Assembly: GCF_964355755.1 (NCBI RefSeq)
Contig: NC_092671.1
Coordinates: forward strand, 8,569,001-8,633,000
Source: Antedon mediterranea
Taxonomy: Eukaryota; Echinodermata; Crinoidea; Comatulida; Antedonidae
Length of the DNA stretch: 64,000 nucleotides
Direction: 5' to 3'
Position numbers and translations under genes: made by a program. Position 1 is the first letter of the stretch. Every line of letters starts with the position of its first letter. Below the pieces are notes generated by a model. That model was not told where the DNA came from and searched no databases. It saw only the letters and a program-made list of their open reading frames with translations. This document shows positions 1-12,100 of the stretch, in pieces.

Positions 1-227
1 GTAAGTTTAAAGTAATGGTTTCCATAAGTTTATCTTTATTTTTTCATTTTCAAGATTTTATTATGTGTTTGAATTTGCGTGTACAATTTATACAGTTGTG
101 CATTGTTGGTAAACTTGTTTTTGTTACGAACGCACCATTTGTTTTTGAATGCCACCGATATAAAGGTGTACGTTCATATTTATCAACATTTTACTATCGT
201 ATACGTTGTATATTTTTTTCGTTACAG

Positions 228-339
228 AGACGTTGTAAAACAAGAACAACTGTGGTCGTATAGTATCAAGCTATTAGAAAATTACCTACCCGTTAATATG
301 CCACCGGAACTTCTGCCTGAAATGAATACGAAATATTGA
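228..339 (+). CDS. Terminal coding exon of an unidentified upstream gene
   Basis: A pyrimidine-rich tract ending in TTACAG at 221-227 is followed by an open frame that stops at TGA 337-339. The split codon puts the intron in phase 2. The encoded tail is about 37 residues, starting RDVVKQEQLWSYSIKLLENY and ending in MNTKY. Bases 1-6 are GTAAGT, a consensus donor, so the previous exon probably ends just outside the window and 1-227 is its intron. I cannot name the protein. The pattern LWxYSxKLL is loosely like the extreme C-terminus of short-chain dehydrogenases of the retinol dehydrogenase type, but the stretch is too short to claim that. The splice acceptor, stop codon and nearby polyadenylation signal together support a real last exon. 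Confidence 0.6.
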
Positions 340-368
340 ATAGTTTACACTTTTATATAATTATATCA

Positions 369-374
369 AATAAA
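369..374 (+). terminator. Polyadenylation signal AATAAA of the upstream gene
   Basis: A canonical AATAAA lies 30 bp after the stop codon of the 228-339 exon. This gives a very short 3' UTR. No other obvious candidate is closer. Confidence 0.5.
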
Positions 375-2879
375 TTAGGCATATTCTTATCGACAGCTTC
401 ACAGTTCAAATGAAACTACTGCTACTATGAAATTACTAGTATTATTAATCTGATCTTAATTACTGAAACTATTATATAACACCTAAATAAATTCCTGTCA
501 TTTAATTGGACGATTGTGAGTCACGTGGTTATGGCATGCAATAGTACGCACTATTTATCGATCGTTAAATAGTACTTTTCCGCCTCGTTGAAATATAACC
601 TTTCATCATTCACCTCATGCCATTATTTGTACAATTACACTCATAAACATTTATTATTTGTATACTATTGTTCCGTGTAATAGGCCTACCGATTATATTT
701 AGGATTACTGGTACCTGAATCAAACAATTATTTAATTTATTTAAATCAGGTAGATCTGAGTAATTATGGACGAGAAACATGGTTATGTCTGGATCATTGA
801 GATATCTAAATTGGCCATATTTCGAATAAATTACGCCTACTGTAGGCCTATTATTGGTATAGGCCTATTTATTTTGTAAGAGAAAAATGAACAAGTAGAA
901 AAAGATTAATGCCAATCAATGAAATACCACCACAGGCGGTATGTATAGGTTTTAAGTTCTTGGCCTAATATTCATTAAAAGATGTATCAGAGCATTTTAA
1001 TATATTGTACATAATTCAAATATCATTATATGACAGTTAACATTCTAAAATAGTTCAATTATTTGAAGTTATAATCTTCATTTATTTTTAATGATTTTTT
1101 TATCTAACTGACGACGTATGTTAATTGGAGACGTATCCCTAGTTATAACTCAACATAAAGTATTAACAATGAATAACCTGTTTGTATATTAATGTAATAA
1201 AATATATTTTTAAATAAAGTTAATTTCATTTCATTTATATGGATTGATTGAGGTCATATTTATTATTATCATTTTACGAATGACTACGAACTATGTGACC
1301 ACGGGATTAATTGAGTGGGTTGATGCATTTAGACATAGGCCTAAGACAAAAAACATACTTTATTATCTCCAAAGAAGAAATTACAGTAGCTTGCAAAACA
1401 ACAAGGAAAAACATAAACATACAAAATAAAAGATAAGACCACCCCACAAGTTACCTTTTATGATCTTCATTTAAGAAAACAATACCCTTAACTACAAAAG
1501 AATTACGGTATCTGTTGGTGGTAAAAGCAGAAACTCTCATACGTCCACTTCTGGGGATATAATGCCTGACAAGCACATCATACCAATGTTGGTAGGGCCA
1601 GGTTGTGAGTCCAAAAAATAGTGATTTGAAAAAGCAGCAAAAAATGTGTTTTTAAAACTAAAATATAATGGAATATGGACTATGATGTTTATTTTAAAGG
1701 CCAGGTGCGGGCAAAAAATTTCTATTGATCATACATTCCAATAATTATCAATCTATACTTTCCCCTATGTTTCATAATTTTTGGGATTTTATTTGTGTTA
1801 CAGGAGCTTGTTGAAAATAAGCACTTTCTTATCAGTGGCGGGATAGTTCAAATTACACAGTAAAATCTCTATTCTTTTGTACACACATTTTGTAAATAGA
1901 GAGGCATTTTAAAAAGCCATGAAAAATAAACGGTGTGGTAAGAAATGTTATCAGATGACTAAACATAGGTTAAATAACTTGAATTTTACATTTCTGGTAT
2001 TTTCAATTTCAGATTTTTATTTTCATGCTTTAGCAAAAATTATCCACCGTATATCCACCATCTTTTTTCACCTTCTATGGAGTCACCAGACATGTTATTA
2101 CATTAGGTTAAACTACCTAACTACTGAAAAAAAGTCTTCCTGGTTTTTATGGCAGAATTTTGCCAAATTTTGTATTTGACCATATTAAGGGAAATTCATT
2201 TTTTCTGTCTTGATTTCTGTTACAAATACTTGATTTATGTACAATTAACCAGATATTATATTTAAAATTCATGCCTGTACCTGAGCTTTAACTCATATCC
2301 AACAGCGGGAAGCCCTCAAACAGAATGAAAACATAAACTGGGGAAAAACAGCAAAAAACAAGAATATTAATTCCAAACGATATAATCTACTCAACATTTA
2401 TTAATTCTATATTTAAAGAAAGACAACTGGTTAATGAATTTTGCAAATAAATTCGGTTTTAAACAATGTCTGGAAACATTAACAAGAGTGTGGACTGTGA
2501 ATCCTTCATTCATACCTAATGGTAATACTGCCACCTAGCGGCTAAGTAACTTTATTTTATGTATCTGTTGAACTCGTATGATGAAGATAAACGGGTTTTT
2601 AAATATATTTTAAAAACTTTTTTACTGTTGTGATTAAAGAAAACAATTGATATAGTTTCAAATCATTAAATATGTGAATTGTCGGACCGGGCAACTAGCA
2701 CATTGTTACAGTTTCACTCCTCATCATTAAATTGAAAATATGATATGCATAACATAAAAAAGTGTTATTATATATACATTTCCCTCGTCAATTTTATGTT
2801 AATTTAACAGTATAGTATTAGTAAATTAGATATTTATATTATGAGGTGTTTTTTTATGAATTATTAATGGGATAAGTTT

Positions 2880-3064
2880 TTCCGTATAAGAGGGCGACAT
2901 TGTAGTTACCAAAGTTTAGAAATGGCACGCATGATTGAACTTCATATTGTACACAAAATCTCCATATAATCGAAACCAAAAGAGGAAAAGATGTACAGTG
3001 GATTTTCTATCGGCAGTTCACTACTTTTATGAAAACTCTAAGGAACATACAGGTATCAGATAAG
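2880..3064 (+). other. Possible non-coding first exon of TMTC3
   Basis: A GTGAGT donor follows ATAAG at 3064. The stretch before it is slightly less AT-rich than its surroundings. An acceptor (CTTTTACAG) at 5847-5855 lies just before the TMTC3 start exon, so a 5' UTR intron of about 2.8 kb from 3065 to 5855 is plausible. The start of this exon is a guess. This is inference from splice-site shape only. Confidence 0.2.
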
Positions 3065-3770
3065 GTGAGTTTACTTAACCAACTACTTTTTACTGTATTA
3101 GTCAACTGGTGTTAGTACAATCAACAACCGAGGTTTCATAAAAGGTAGGACCTTCTTTCTAGGCCTGGTTGTGACGTGCTCAGATTTCTTATTAAGTACG
3201 GATCCTTCACGGCTAAACAGACTTTAACAGTCATTGGATCTTATTACTTGAGTCGGGTCGAGAGAGACCTGCCTACACTTTACCCATACCAAGTAGTTTA
3301 GGATTAAATTAGATACATGGGAAATGTGTAAATATACATTTCTAATTGAATAATTAATGTGTTTAAAAATAATTATCAATAATTTCAATAGCTAGTTAGT
3401 AGAAGGCCCTCCTCTATAATAGCCAGCCTAGCTATAAGTATTAAAGTATTATACTGTTCTGCCCCACACCAGATCGCCCCCCTCCCCCTCTCCTAAATAT
3501 AGTTAGTATTACAGTATTACCGTAATTAATAAAGCACATGTTGAAGTATTCATACAGTGCATGACAGTTTTTTGTCTAGTCTTATTTAAAATGTAGGATG
3601 CTTTATATTTAACCCTGGGCCTAAGACTATATTATATATATATAATTAATAAGAATAATAATATATTCATTTTATTTTTTAATAGAATATTTTTGGCAAC
3701 AAAATTACAAAAAGTATAAAACACTCTAAAAAGGTACAAATAAAATACCAATATAATTCAATTGGGACCA

Positions 3771-3811
3771 CCAGAGTACAGGGTCGGTATGATACCGACC
3801 CTGTACTCTGG
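3771..3811. repeat. 41-bp near-perfect hairpin
   Basis: Two 20-bp arms, exact reverse complements beginning CCAGAGTACAGGG, flank a single central G at 3791. There is no internal gene. It may be a remnant of a fold-back or inverted-repeat element. Confidence 0.85.
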
Positions 3812-5921
3812 CTACACTGTATATAGCCCCAAAAACAAATTCAATCAAGTTTTTAGTATTAAGCAAATAGCTTTAAAAATATGTTCTACCTCTGTGACAT
3901 ACTTGATTTTATGCATTTTTGTAACTTTGGTTTTATTTAGTGCATAGTAGACTATTTCTTAAATGTCAAATCCAATTTTTGTCCCTTAAGGATTTCTACA
4001 TTCTATATAGGATATCGTGAATGTTAATGAATGTGTATAGTAGCCAGGAGGTAATTTAAATGCAGACCTTTATTACCTAGAAATATCAAGAAGAAGATCT
4101 AAATCATTCTTCAAGTATAATTTTTATTTATGAAAGTATCCATGAAAATATTTACAGTATAGCAAGATTTTGAGATATGAAATTTAATTTTGACTTCAAA
4201 GCTGTAATGAGAATAATGTAATGAAAATAACATTGTCTATTTTGTGCCTAGCTTACTACTAATAGACCCTTTCTTTTCTTTCAAAGACAGAAATACAATT
4301 GTCTCTATTTACAGTATATTAATTATAGGTACCTACAGTATGGTAATTCTGTTTCTGTTCAAAACAAAGATTGAGATTATATAATAATTACTTGACAATG
4401 ATATTACTGAGTATCTTTTGCGTAGGCCTAGTATTTGTTGTTTAGCAGCATATCATCAGCTAAAAAGTAACTGTGTTTAAGTATCTTAACGATCGCATTA
4501 AGCTCAATAGCATGGCTTAGACAAACCTGGACTGTTTTTCATTTCTCTACGTGACTGGATTTATTATGATTCTCCTTCAATATATATTTTGCCTGTAACA
4601 GTCTCTGGGGCTTCTACTACTACGATACAGTCTATTCAGACTGAAATATTTTTATTTACTTGTTGTTTATGTTTGCTTATTATTGATCATGGTGATGTTT
4701 CTGCTGACAAATGTAGGTGTGAATCAGAATTACCAATTTTGTCACCAATTTCAACTTATGATTTTGTACATGTACAGTACAGCTCATTATTTGTTGAAAT
4801 CAATAAACAATTAACGAAGTCAACAAATACGTATTACTTTTTATATGAAATAGCAAAATAAAAAAAACAACATTTTTTATTTCTTGGGTACCGTATTATA
4901 CAGAGTAAGCCATCTCATAGAATTTAACCAATGTTTATAACCGTACCAAAAATACCTACCAGACTACTCTTAATAGTTGCATACATGTTGATTAATATAA
5001 AATTAAAGCTATTATTTGAAGGTGTCTGTTTTATTATTACAATTTAATATTTTTCATAAATTTAAGTGATAAAGACGTTGTTTTCTATATTGAAATTTCT
5101 CAACACATTCGATCAAAATAATAATCATCAATCAATCAACTTCAAATATAATAATTAATAAATTGTTTTGATCAAGCAAACAGTAATGTTTTGAATACCT
5201 TGTTATTCCTTTCAATATTATATCATATATATTGACATACTGTAGTTAACACAATACGCATTTATGTTTAAAAATGTGTTGCAATGTCATGGCTGAGAAA
5301 ACCTAAAATGTATTATTTCCCACAAGATAACGTGTCAGTGAGTTATGTAAATATTTAATCCTTGAGAAAGTAGTCTAATGATCGCGATAAATCTGTAGTT
5401 TTTTTACATGCTGCTGATATTTCACTACTAGCTTTGAAAAGGTTGTGTATGTTCTCTTACATTTAGCTGATTTATCTTTGCTTGCACGAAGTGCCAGTGA
5501 GGATTACCCTTCAGTTGAGGATACCTTGGCTTTAAACCGTTTTTTTTTACATATACCTGGTTGGAATTTAATTAAGTATATTGATTGAATATAATACCTA
5601 TCCTCATTCTTTTTTAGACAATTTCCAGTCCGTAAAGTGCTTGTCTATTTCATAGGATCTAAAAAGAACATGTTTCAGGCTACAGAACATGTAATCATTA
5701 CTCATCATGACACAATACTGTACAGAACCATAGCTGTGTATGAGTCTGGATTCTCAACAAAAAGTTATAAAATATACTGGTACTTGTACTACTACTAATT
5801 GTATTCAAATCTTGCTTCCGGTATAGAGATAACTCTATGTACTTATCTTTTACAGTGAAAAATGGTTTGACATTTAAGGAATATATCTCAATGAAATAGA
5901 GAGTGTTCATTATAAAGAGAG

Positions 5922-6113
5922 ATGGAGAAGAACAAACTTCACATTTACTCTGCCATTGTGGTTGCCTTGGTTACAGTCTGCTACCACAATGCATTGCAAT
6001 GTGGATTTGTGTTTGATGACATCTCGGCCATCAAGGATAACAAGGATCTTCGACCATCGTCACCGTTGTCGAACCTCCTTTGGAATGACTTCTGGGGAAC
6101 GCCAATGCATAAG
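5922..6113 (+). CDS. TMTC3: TMTC3 coding exon 1 (residues 1-64)
   Basis: The ATG at 5922 is the first in frame: an in-frame TAA lies at 5913-5915. The exon encodes the first membrane anchor and the FVFDDISAI luminal motif, then [10 protein letters not shown]. It ends AAG|GTAATG in phase 0. The upstream acceptor at 5855 suggests the exon begins at 5856 with a 66-base 5' UTR segment. That segment contains two minimal upstream ORFs: ATG-GTT-TGA at 5862 and ATG-AAA-TAG at 5891. Confidence 0.93.
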
Positions 6114-9100
6114 GTAATGTACATTTTGTTTAGGTACAGTATGTTGTTTTTTGTTATCTATTTATAAATTTATTCCACTTCTCTGTATTTTACTACAATA
6201 TATTTTTCTTCTGTTTAGACCATTAGTTTGAGAACACTCATTTTGGTTTACTGTATTTGCTGTCCTAGAAATAATTTATGCACACAGTAGTATAAAACTG
6301 TATTACTTGCAGCAAAAATGAGCACCTACTCAAAACAAACAAAAAAACGTCCCACTCTATAGACAGGTACAGGTACAGTAAGATTAAAAACTATGCCAAA
6401 TACATCAAGTAAAACCTCATCTGTAATGTATTATTTATGGTTGGCTAAATTTCCATCCTTGATTTGCAAAACAGTAGCTTACAAAGTTGTATCAAGTACT
6501 TCTCTTACCAAGATGTGGATAAGTGGCTCCTTTGCCATTGGAAGGGAGTACTGAAGTGAGTGCAGTGATGCGATGGAATTGTTTGGTAAATTAAGCTTTA
6601 ACTTAGTTTAGATATAAACATGTATCCATTAAGGCAGTTACTGATATAGTAGTTTTGCGATGGTGGGGGTAAAACCTGACGCCAGACCAAAGATTGTATA
6701 AACCATCAACCAAAATATGACCACATTTGTCTGACACTAAGTAACCTTGCTAGAATACAGTACTATATTCAATTTTCTCAACTAATATTTCATTTACCAG
6801 TCAAACCAGTGTAATGTACTGTAATATATATTGTATTGTACAATTTGAACCACTCAGTAAATATTTAAATAGATCTGGAAAACAAAGATTGAACATAGAA
6901 CTTTTGGATCAAAAGTGGCATATATAACACCAGACATCGATGCCACTACTTGTAGGCTGTATCCTATGCAGTTTCGGACATTTACAAAGTGAATAAAAAA
7001 AAAAAAGCTAGGTGTCGGGTCAATTGTTGTTTAATGTCTGGACCTAGAAACCAGACCAAGAAAAAACACACGAATCATGTCGTTCAGTATGATGAATTAG
7101 TTTGGTCATTGGTTGTCGCAAATCAAAAGCTCCCGAACATTTGTTTTACAACCTTCTGTGTCTTTTCGATGTTAATTCATAACAGTTTACAAGCCAGTCT
7201 TTATGAATCTGATTGAAAAAAAAACAAATCCCTGCTATTTCAGTTATACATGTTATTTGCATGTTGCGTGTAAAAAAGCTATGTACTTTGAAATAGTAAA
7301 ATCCCATTAGTTTAACATTTCATAGATGATTTATAGGTATACCTAACCAGTTTTGTCTGCAGATAAATGTCAAAGTGAAAATAAACACAATCTTCTGAAA
7401 GAGATCTCAACGAGATGGAAATAGTTAAACGCAATTTAAGTACAAGACGCATTTATAATGTGGAAATGGTAGTCATGCGGCTTTAGGCTATTCCGATACC
7501 TTAATTTACCACCTCACGAACTAAATATCTTATTAAAATATAATAGGATTAATTCTATAACGAAAAGGGCAACCATTTATAGTAAGATTAGTTGGTAATG
7601 ACTGCACACTTTAAAGATCCTGTAATAGTGCTACGAACCGAATGTATTCAACCTTTTGTACCATGTTGACTTATAAGAAACAGCCTGATAATATTATAAA
7701 AAGACCTGTGATTTAGATAGATTGCAAATGTTATTCATGCGTGTGAAAATTATTGTTCAATTATATACTGTATTTAGTGAATGAAATCTTTTCAATAGGT
7801 TTTTATATTATCAGAATGTGTACAACATGAACATTTGCCAACGGTATAGTAACATTCTCAGACAAACTTGACACTTAATTAATTTTTTTTTAACGAGTCC
7901 TGCTTGTAGTACAAAGGTAGATTCATCTGTACTGTACCTAGGCAAAATGTCTTGTTCAACTTTTACCACATCTTTACAGAACTATATTTGAAAATCACTT
8001 ACACTTTATTGTAGATAACAAACATTAAACCCACAATTTGCTATCCATGACACTGTGATGAGAAAAAATTATTGGCTTCATTGTTTATGTAAAAAAAATA
8101 ATAATTTTTTTATACTTTTTGCGGAAAAAAAAAACTTAAGAATATTCAATTTTTGTATTAAAATGTTTGTCTATCATGAAAACATGATTTGTTTAAATTT
8201 TGTGTGCGATTACTTTTCTTAAATTCACTTTATCCAGCATGAATATGCTGTAGTATGGAGATCCATTTATTTAAAAAAAATTAATAATCAAGCAAGCCAA
8301 AGAAAAAGGTTATTTAAAGATAGCTTGTTGATTAATATCTAAAGCGTACAGTATTCTATTCTGCAAATTTTTTTTCTAATAACCATTTTCTTATATTAAT
8401 TTTCTTGGGCAAGATTAAATGCCAATCCATTTCTTTAATTTGTTAATATTATATCAAACAGTTCCCAAAGGAATAGGATATTAATCAATGAATGGATTGT
8501 CTTTTTCTACTTTAACGTAATCTTCTTCCTTCTAATTGAATTCTTTGATTCTGGGTAGATTTCGTATTTGTGTCTTCATAATATCATGCTTAATGTTTCC
8601 CAAAGAGTTATTAACATACTATTCAGTTTGACCTTTGAACTTTCATCAGTACTAGATTTTTTTATTTTTGCTTGATATACTTGAATATAAATAAGATGAT
8701 ATTTATGGAGCGGAACTGTGAGATGTTGGCTAACGTGCTATTCTATCAATTCAAGTATCTTTCTAAGTGTTTAAGCCTTGAACATTCAAGTCTTTCAAAT
8801 TTACAGGCAAAAACATCGTTATTTTGACAACATAATGTTGCCTAGCACTGCAGAATAACTATTATAATGAACTACAGTATTGTTTTGAGACCAAAAAAAT
8901 AGGTTTTGTATAATTTTATTATATCATTTTGTAGGAGCTTAACATAACATATGTTTTGTGTTAATTTAAAAATATTGACATGAATTTTGTGTTAACCCTA
9001 TTAAGAAGACACCTTCGGAAGGAGTGAAAAAAGTGTCCCCTAATAAAAGTTGTCCCCTGAACAGGGGTTGGCCATAGTGTAAAATCAGTGTCCCCTTAAT

Positions 9101-12100
9101 ATATGTAGGTGTCTTCTCCTGAATAGGGGTGTCCCAAATAAAGGGTTTTACTCAATATCATATTTACATTATCATAGATTTCAAATACAGTGTCCATACA
9201 TTACTTTATGTTAATGATACGAGTAAGACTGTCCTACGCATACTAAATTTGAGCTGTGTATTCGTATACCCACATGATTAACAAAATGTATACTTTGTCC
9301 TTTTATACAATTTATGATGCAAAAAGCGATTAAGTTTCTATAAAATGTTGACAGTACTACACAGTGTACAGTATACATATTCAGTGGATATTAATTATTA
9401 TACTTAGTATTGGCTATTGAAAATTAAAATAATTTAAAAAGTTTGAAATACTACACATGATGCGTGATTGCTACTACAGTGTATATTCATAGATTTATAA
9501 TATTATTCATAAAATAGTTTATTTAATAATAGCCAACTGTCAGTGTCTGTTATAAACTGCATTTCCTTCTAAAATAGATGGCCTTCTTTCTAACTTCCTT
9601 TTAGAAATGTAACTGACTATACTGCTCGTTGTGACAAAATTGATCAGGGTCTAGGCCTTGATTAGATAATACAGTTACTGTACTGTATGTAGGCCTACTA
9701 TGTTAATAAAAGTAGTTTGAATGTTAAAAATTATGTTAGAAGTACCAAAGGCATTGTTGTATACAGTAATTAAAAAGCCTGAGAATTTATACTGGATACA
9801 AAATGTTTGGCCATTATTAATGGCCAAAGCTTACTACAGTTTTATTGTTTAGTATTGCTCTGTTAAGGTGACACATCATTGCAGTGTGAACTGACATTCA
9901 CTAATTTTAACCCCTGCTAACCTTGCATGCCCCATTCTTATGATTTCTTATTCTATTGAGTATCTTAAATTAAAGATTTCTACAGCAACATGAATATTGG
10001 CCGATGCTTTTTATATTACTGGCGGTGCAGCTATGCATAAGAATATACAGTAGGTTCATACTTACAAGTTTAAATTGCCAAATACCTCAAGATGTTATAT
10101 TGATCATATTAAAACTAGGAAGAAGCTTTTTTTTTAAATTTGATTAAGCAGTCATGAACATGATTTTTACATATACAAGTTTTAATATCGATTATAATAC
10201 TTGTCGTGTAGTAGTAAATTAGCAGTTTTGGCCAATCCCAACAGTTTGGAAAAATGAAATATTGTGTTTTTTTTTAAATCCAAAACAATTTGGAGAAATT
10301 ATACCTTTAAAGTAGAACCCCGACTATGGAACAAACTTTTTCCCAAAGGTGTCCACTCAGGCCTCGAATTTTACCGCGGCCAGTGCCGTCGGTGCCCTCC
10401 CAGTTGGCCTCAATGCCCTCGAAAATGAATAGCACCCACGGCCACTACACTAGCCTGCCCTTTTTTTGCGTTGGCCGCGAGTGCCCTTCTCGAGTTTTAC
10501 CACAATAAAAACCACTGAATTAGATAGAAAATAATGTCAAGAAGATTTGTTTACACGACTCGGACAAGACGCAAAACTATCGCCTGTCTTCGTTGCAAGG
10601 GGCTAGCTAAGTAAGGCTGAGTAGCTTGCTGTTGTAAGGGTCTTTATACCTGTTCTGGGGTTCCTTGGTTGGCTTCACGTGCCTTTTTATCGCATTATTT
10701 GAAACTAAACGAAACATTCAAAACAGGACGGTAAACTATAAACGCTGAACATCGTACCTATTTATTATTTTTATATGGATCGTAAATACACGTACTATTT
10801 ATATGAAATACAAAAAGATGTATTGTAGACAGTCCTACTACTACTACTACGCAATCTGATGAATAGGGGGAAATCCCCAAAACATTTTGCGGGTAGAATT
10901 TTTTTTTTTTTTTTGAAAAAAATTCCACCCTCAACCGGAAACAAGCTATTTTTTAATTTGGGCCTAGTTATTACAATATTTTTTAATTTTGGCCTTGGTG
11001 CCCCTTCGATTTAAAACAAATGGCCTTGGTGCCCTCCCATTTGGCCTTGGTGCCCCTAAAATCAATGAAAACCGGAGGCCAAATGGCCTTGCCCCTAAAA
11101 TCCCCAAATTCGAGGCCTGTCCACTTAATAGTGGATTTACTGTATTTAATTTCTAATAAATACAAAACATTTTTTTTCTTTTTTCATCTTTTAGGAAGGG
11201 AGTCATAAATCGTACCGTCCAATCTGTGTTCTGTCGTTTCGTATCAACTATGGTCTTGGCGAACTTGACCCTATGGGTTATCACCTAGTCAACATAATAC
11301 TACATGCTGTCGTGTCCGTCATGTTTTTAAAAGTCTGTACTTTGTTCTTCAACGATACAACTAGTTTCATAGCGTCTTTGTTGTTTGCACTACATCCCAT
11401 TCACACTGAAGCAGTAAGTATGAAATATATGCACTAACCCGACATTCAACTGCAATATTTTGTCATCAATCATGATCCCAAATTAACTCTGCCAATAGAG
11501 AGAAAAAATATTCTGTAGATCTTTCTGTAATTATTAACTGTAATAGGAAAGTAATGTTAAAAAGACTGAAAGATATACTGTACTGTAGAGAATAATCCAA
11601 TATAATTGGATAGCTTTAATGAGATTTTAACCTTTGACATGACTTACCCATCAAGTCATTTTTCAAATGGCTATAATTATAAACATTAAGTTAACGAATG
11701 TACTCACTATCCATCATTTATAAAATTATGATTTTAATTAGCCTTTCAAGTTTCATAATTATTATAATTGGTCTTTGTACACCTCCTCCTTATTGTAGCG
11801 GTAATAGTATCATTTTATTATCCGTAAATTGAATTCTGCTGTTACATGTTTTGTTTACTGGAATTGTCACATATTTTATGTTGATGTGAGAGAAACGGTA
11901 AAAGAATGATTGAATTGAATTGGTTACATTATTACAGGTCAAAAGTTACAATAGTATGATTTCTTAATAGATTTTTATACTTTTATAAAAATATGTGTGT
12001 TGAATACATGAAATAAAACCAGAAAGTTGTTGCAGTTTATTTCATATATTACCTACTTTACCTGGATAAACTAACAATTGGCCTTTATCCCTTTACTGCT

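Larger units (their letters stand above)
375..5855. other. Intergenic region between the upstream gene and TMTC3
   Basis: AT-rich DNA with no convincing coding exon. Short open frames here (for example around 1244, 1919 and 4589) show no family resemblance and look random. TAGGCCTA-type motifs recur (683, 843, 860, 1338, 4428). A 41-bp hairpin lies at 3771-3811. The TMTC3 promoter must lie in or near this region, but I see no clear TATA box or initiator. Confidence 0.6.
6114..11194 (+). other. TMTC3 intron 1
   Basis: 5,081 bp, GT-AG. It contains one dispersed GTGTCCC-type repeat (8992-9151) and a second copy split by a 762-bp MITE (10312-11144). The remainder is AT-rich with no convincing exon. 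The open frame near 6989 has an A-rich, low-complexity start and no recognisable family. Confidence 0.85.

Noticed and set aside
10326-11208. Frames rich in P, S and G at 10326 and 10983-11208.
   Set aside because: They lie across the ends of the hAT-like MITE and reflect its GGCCTTGGTGCCC repeats.
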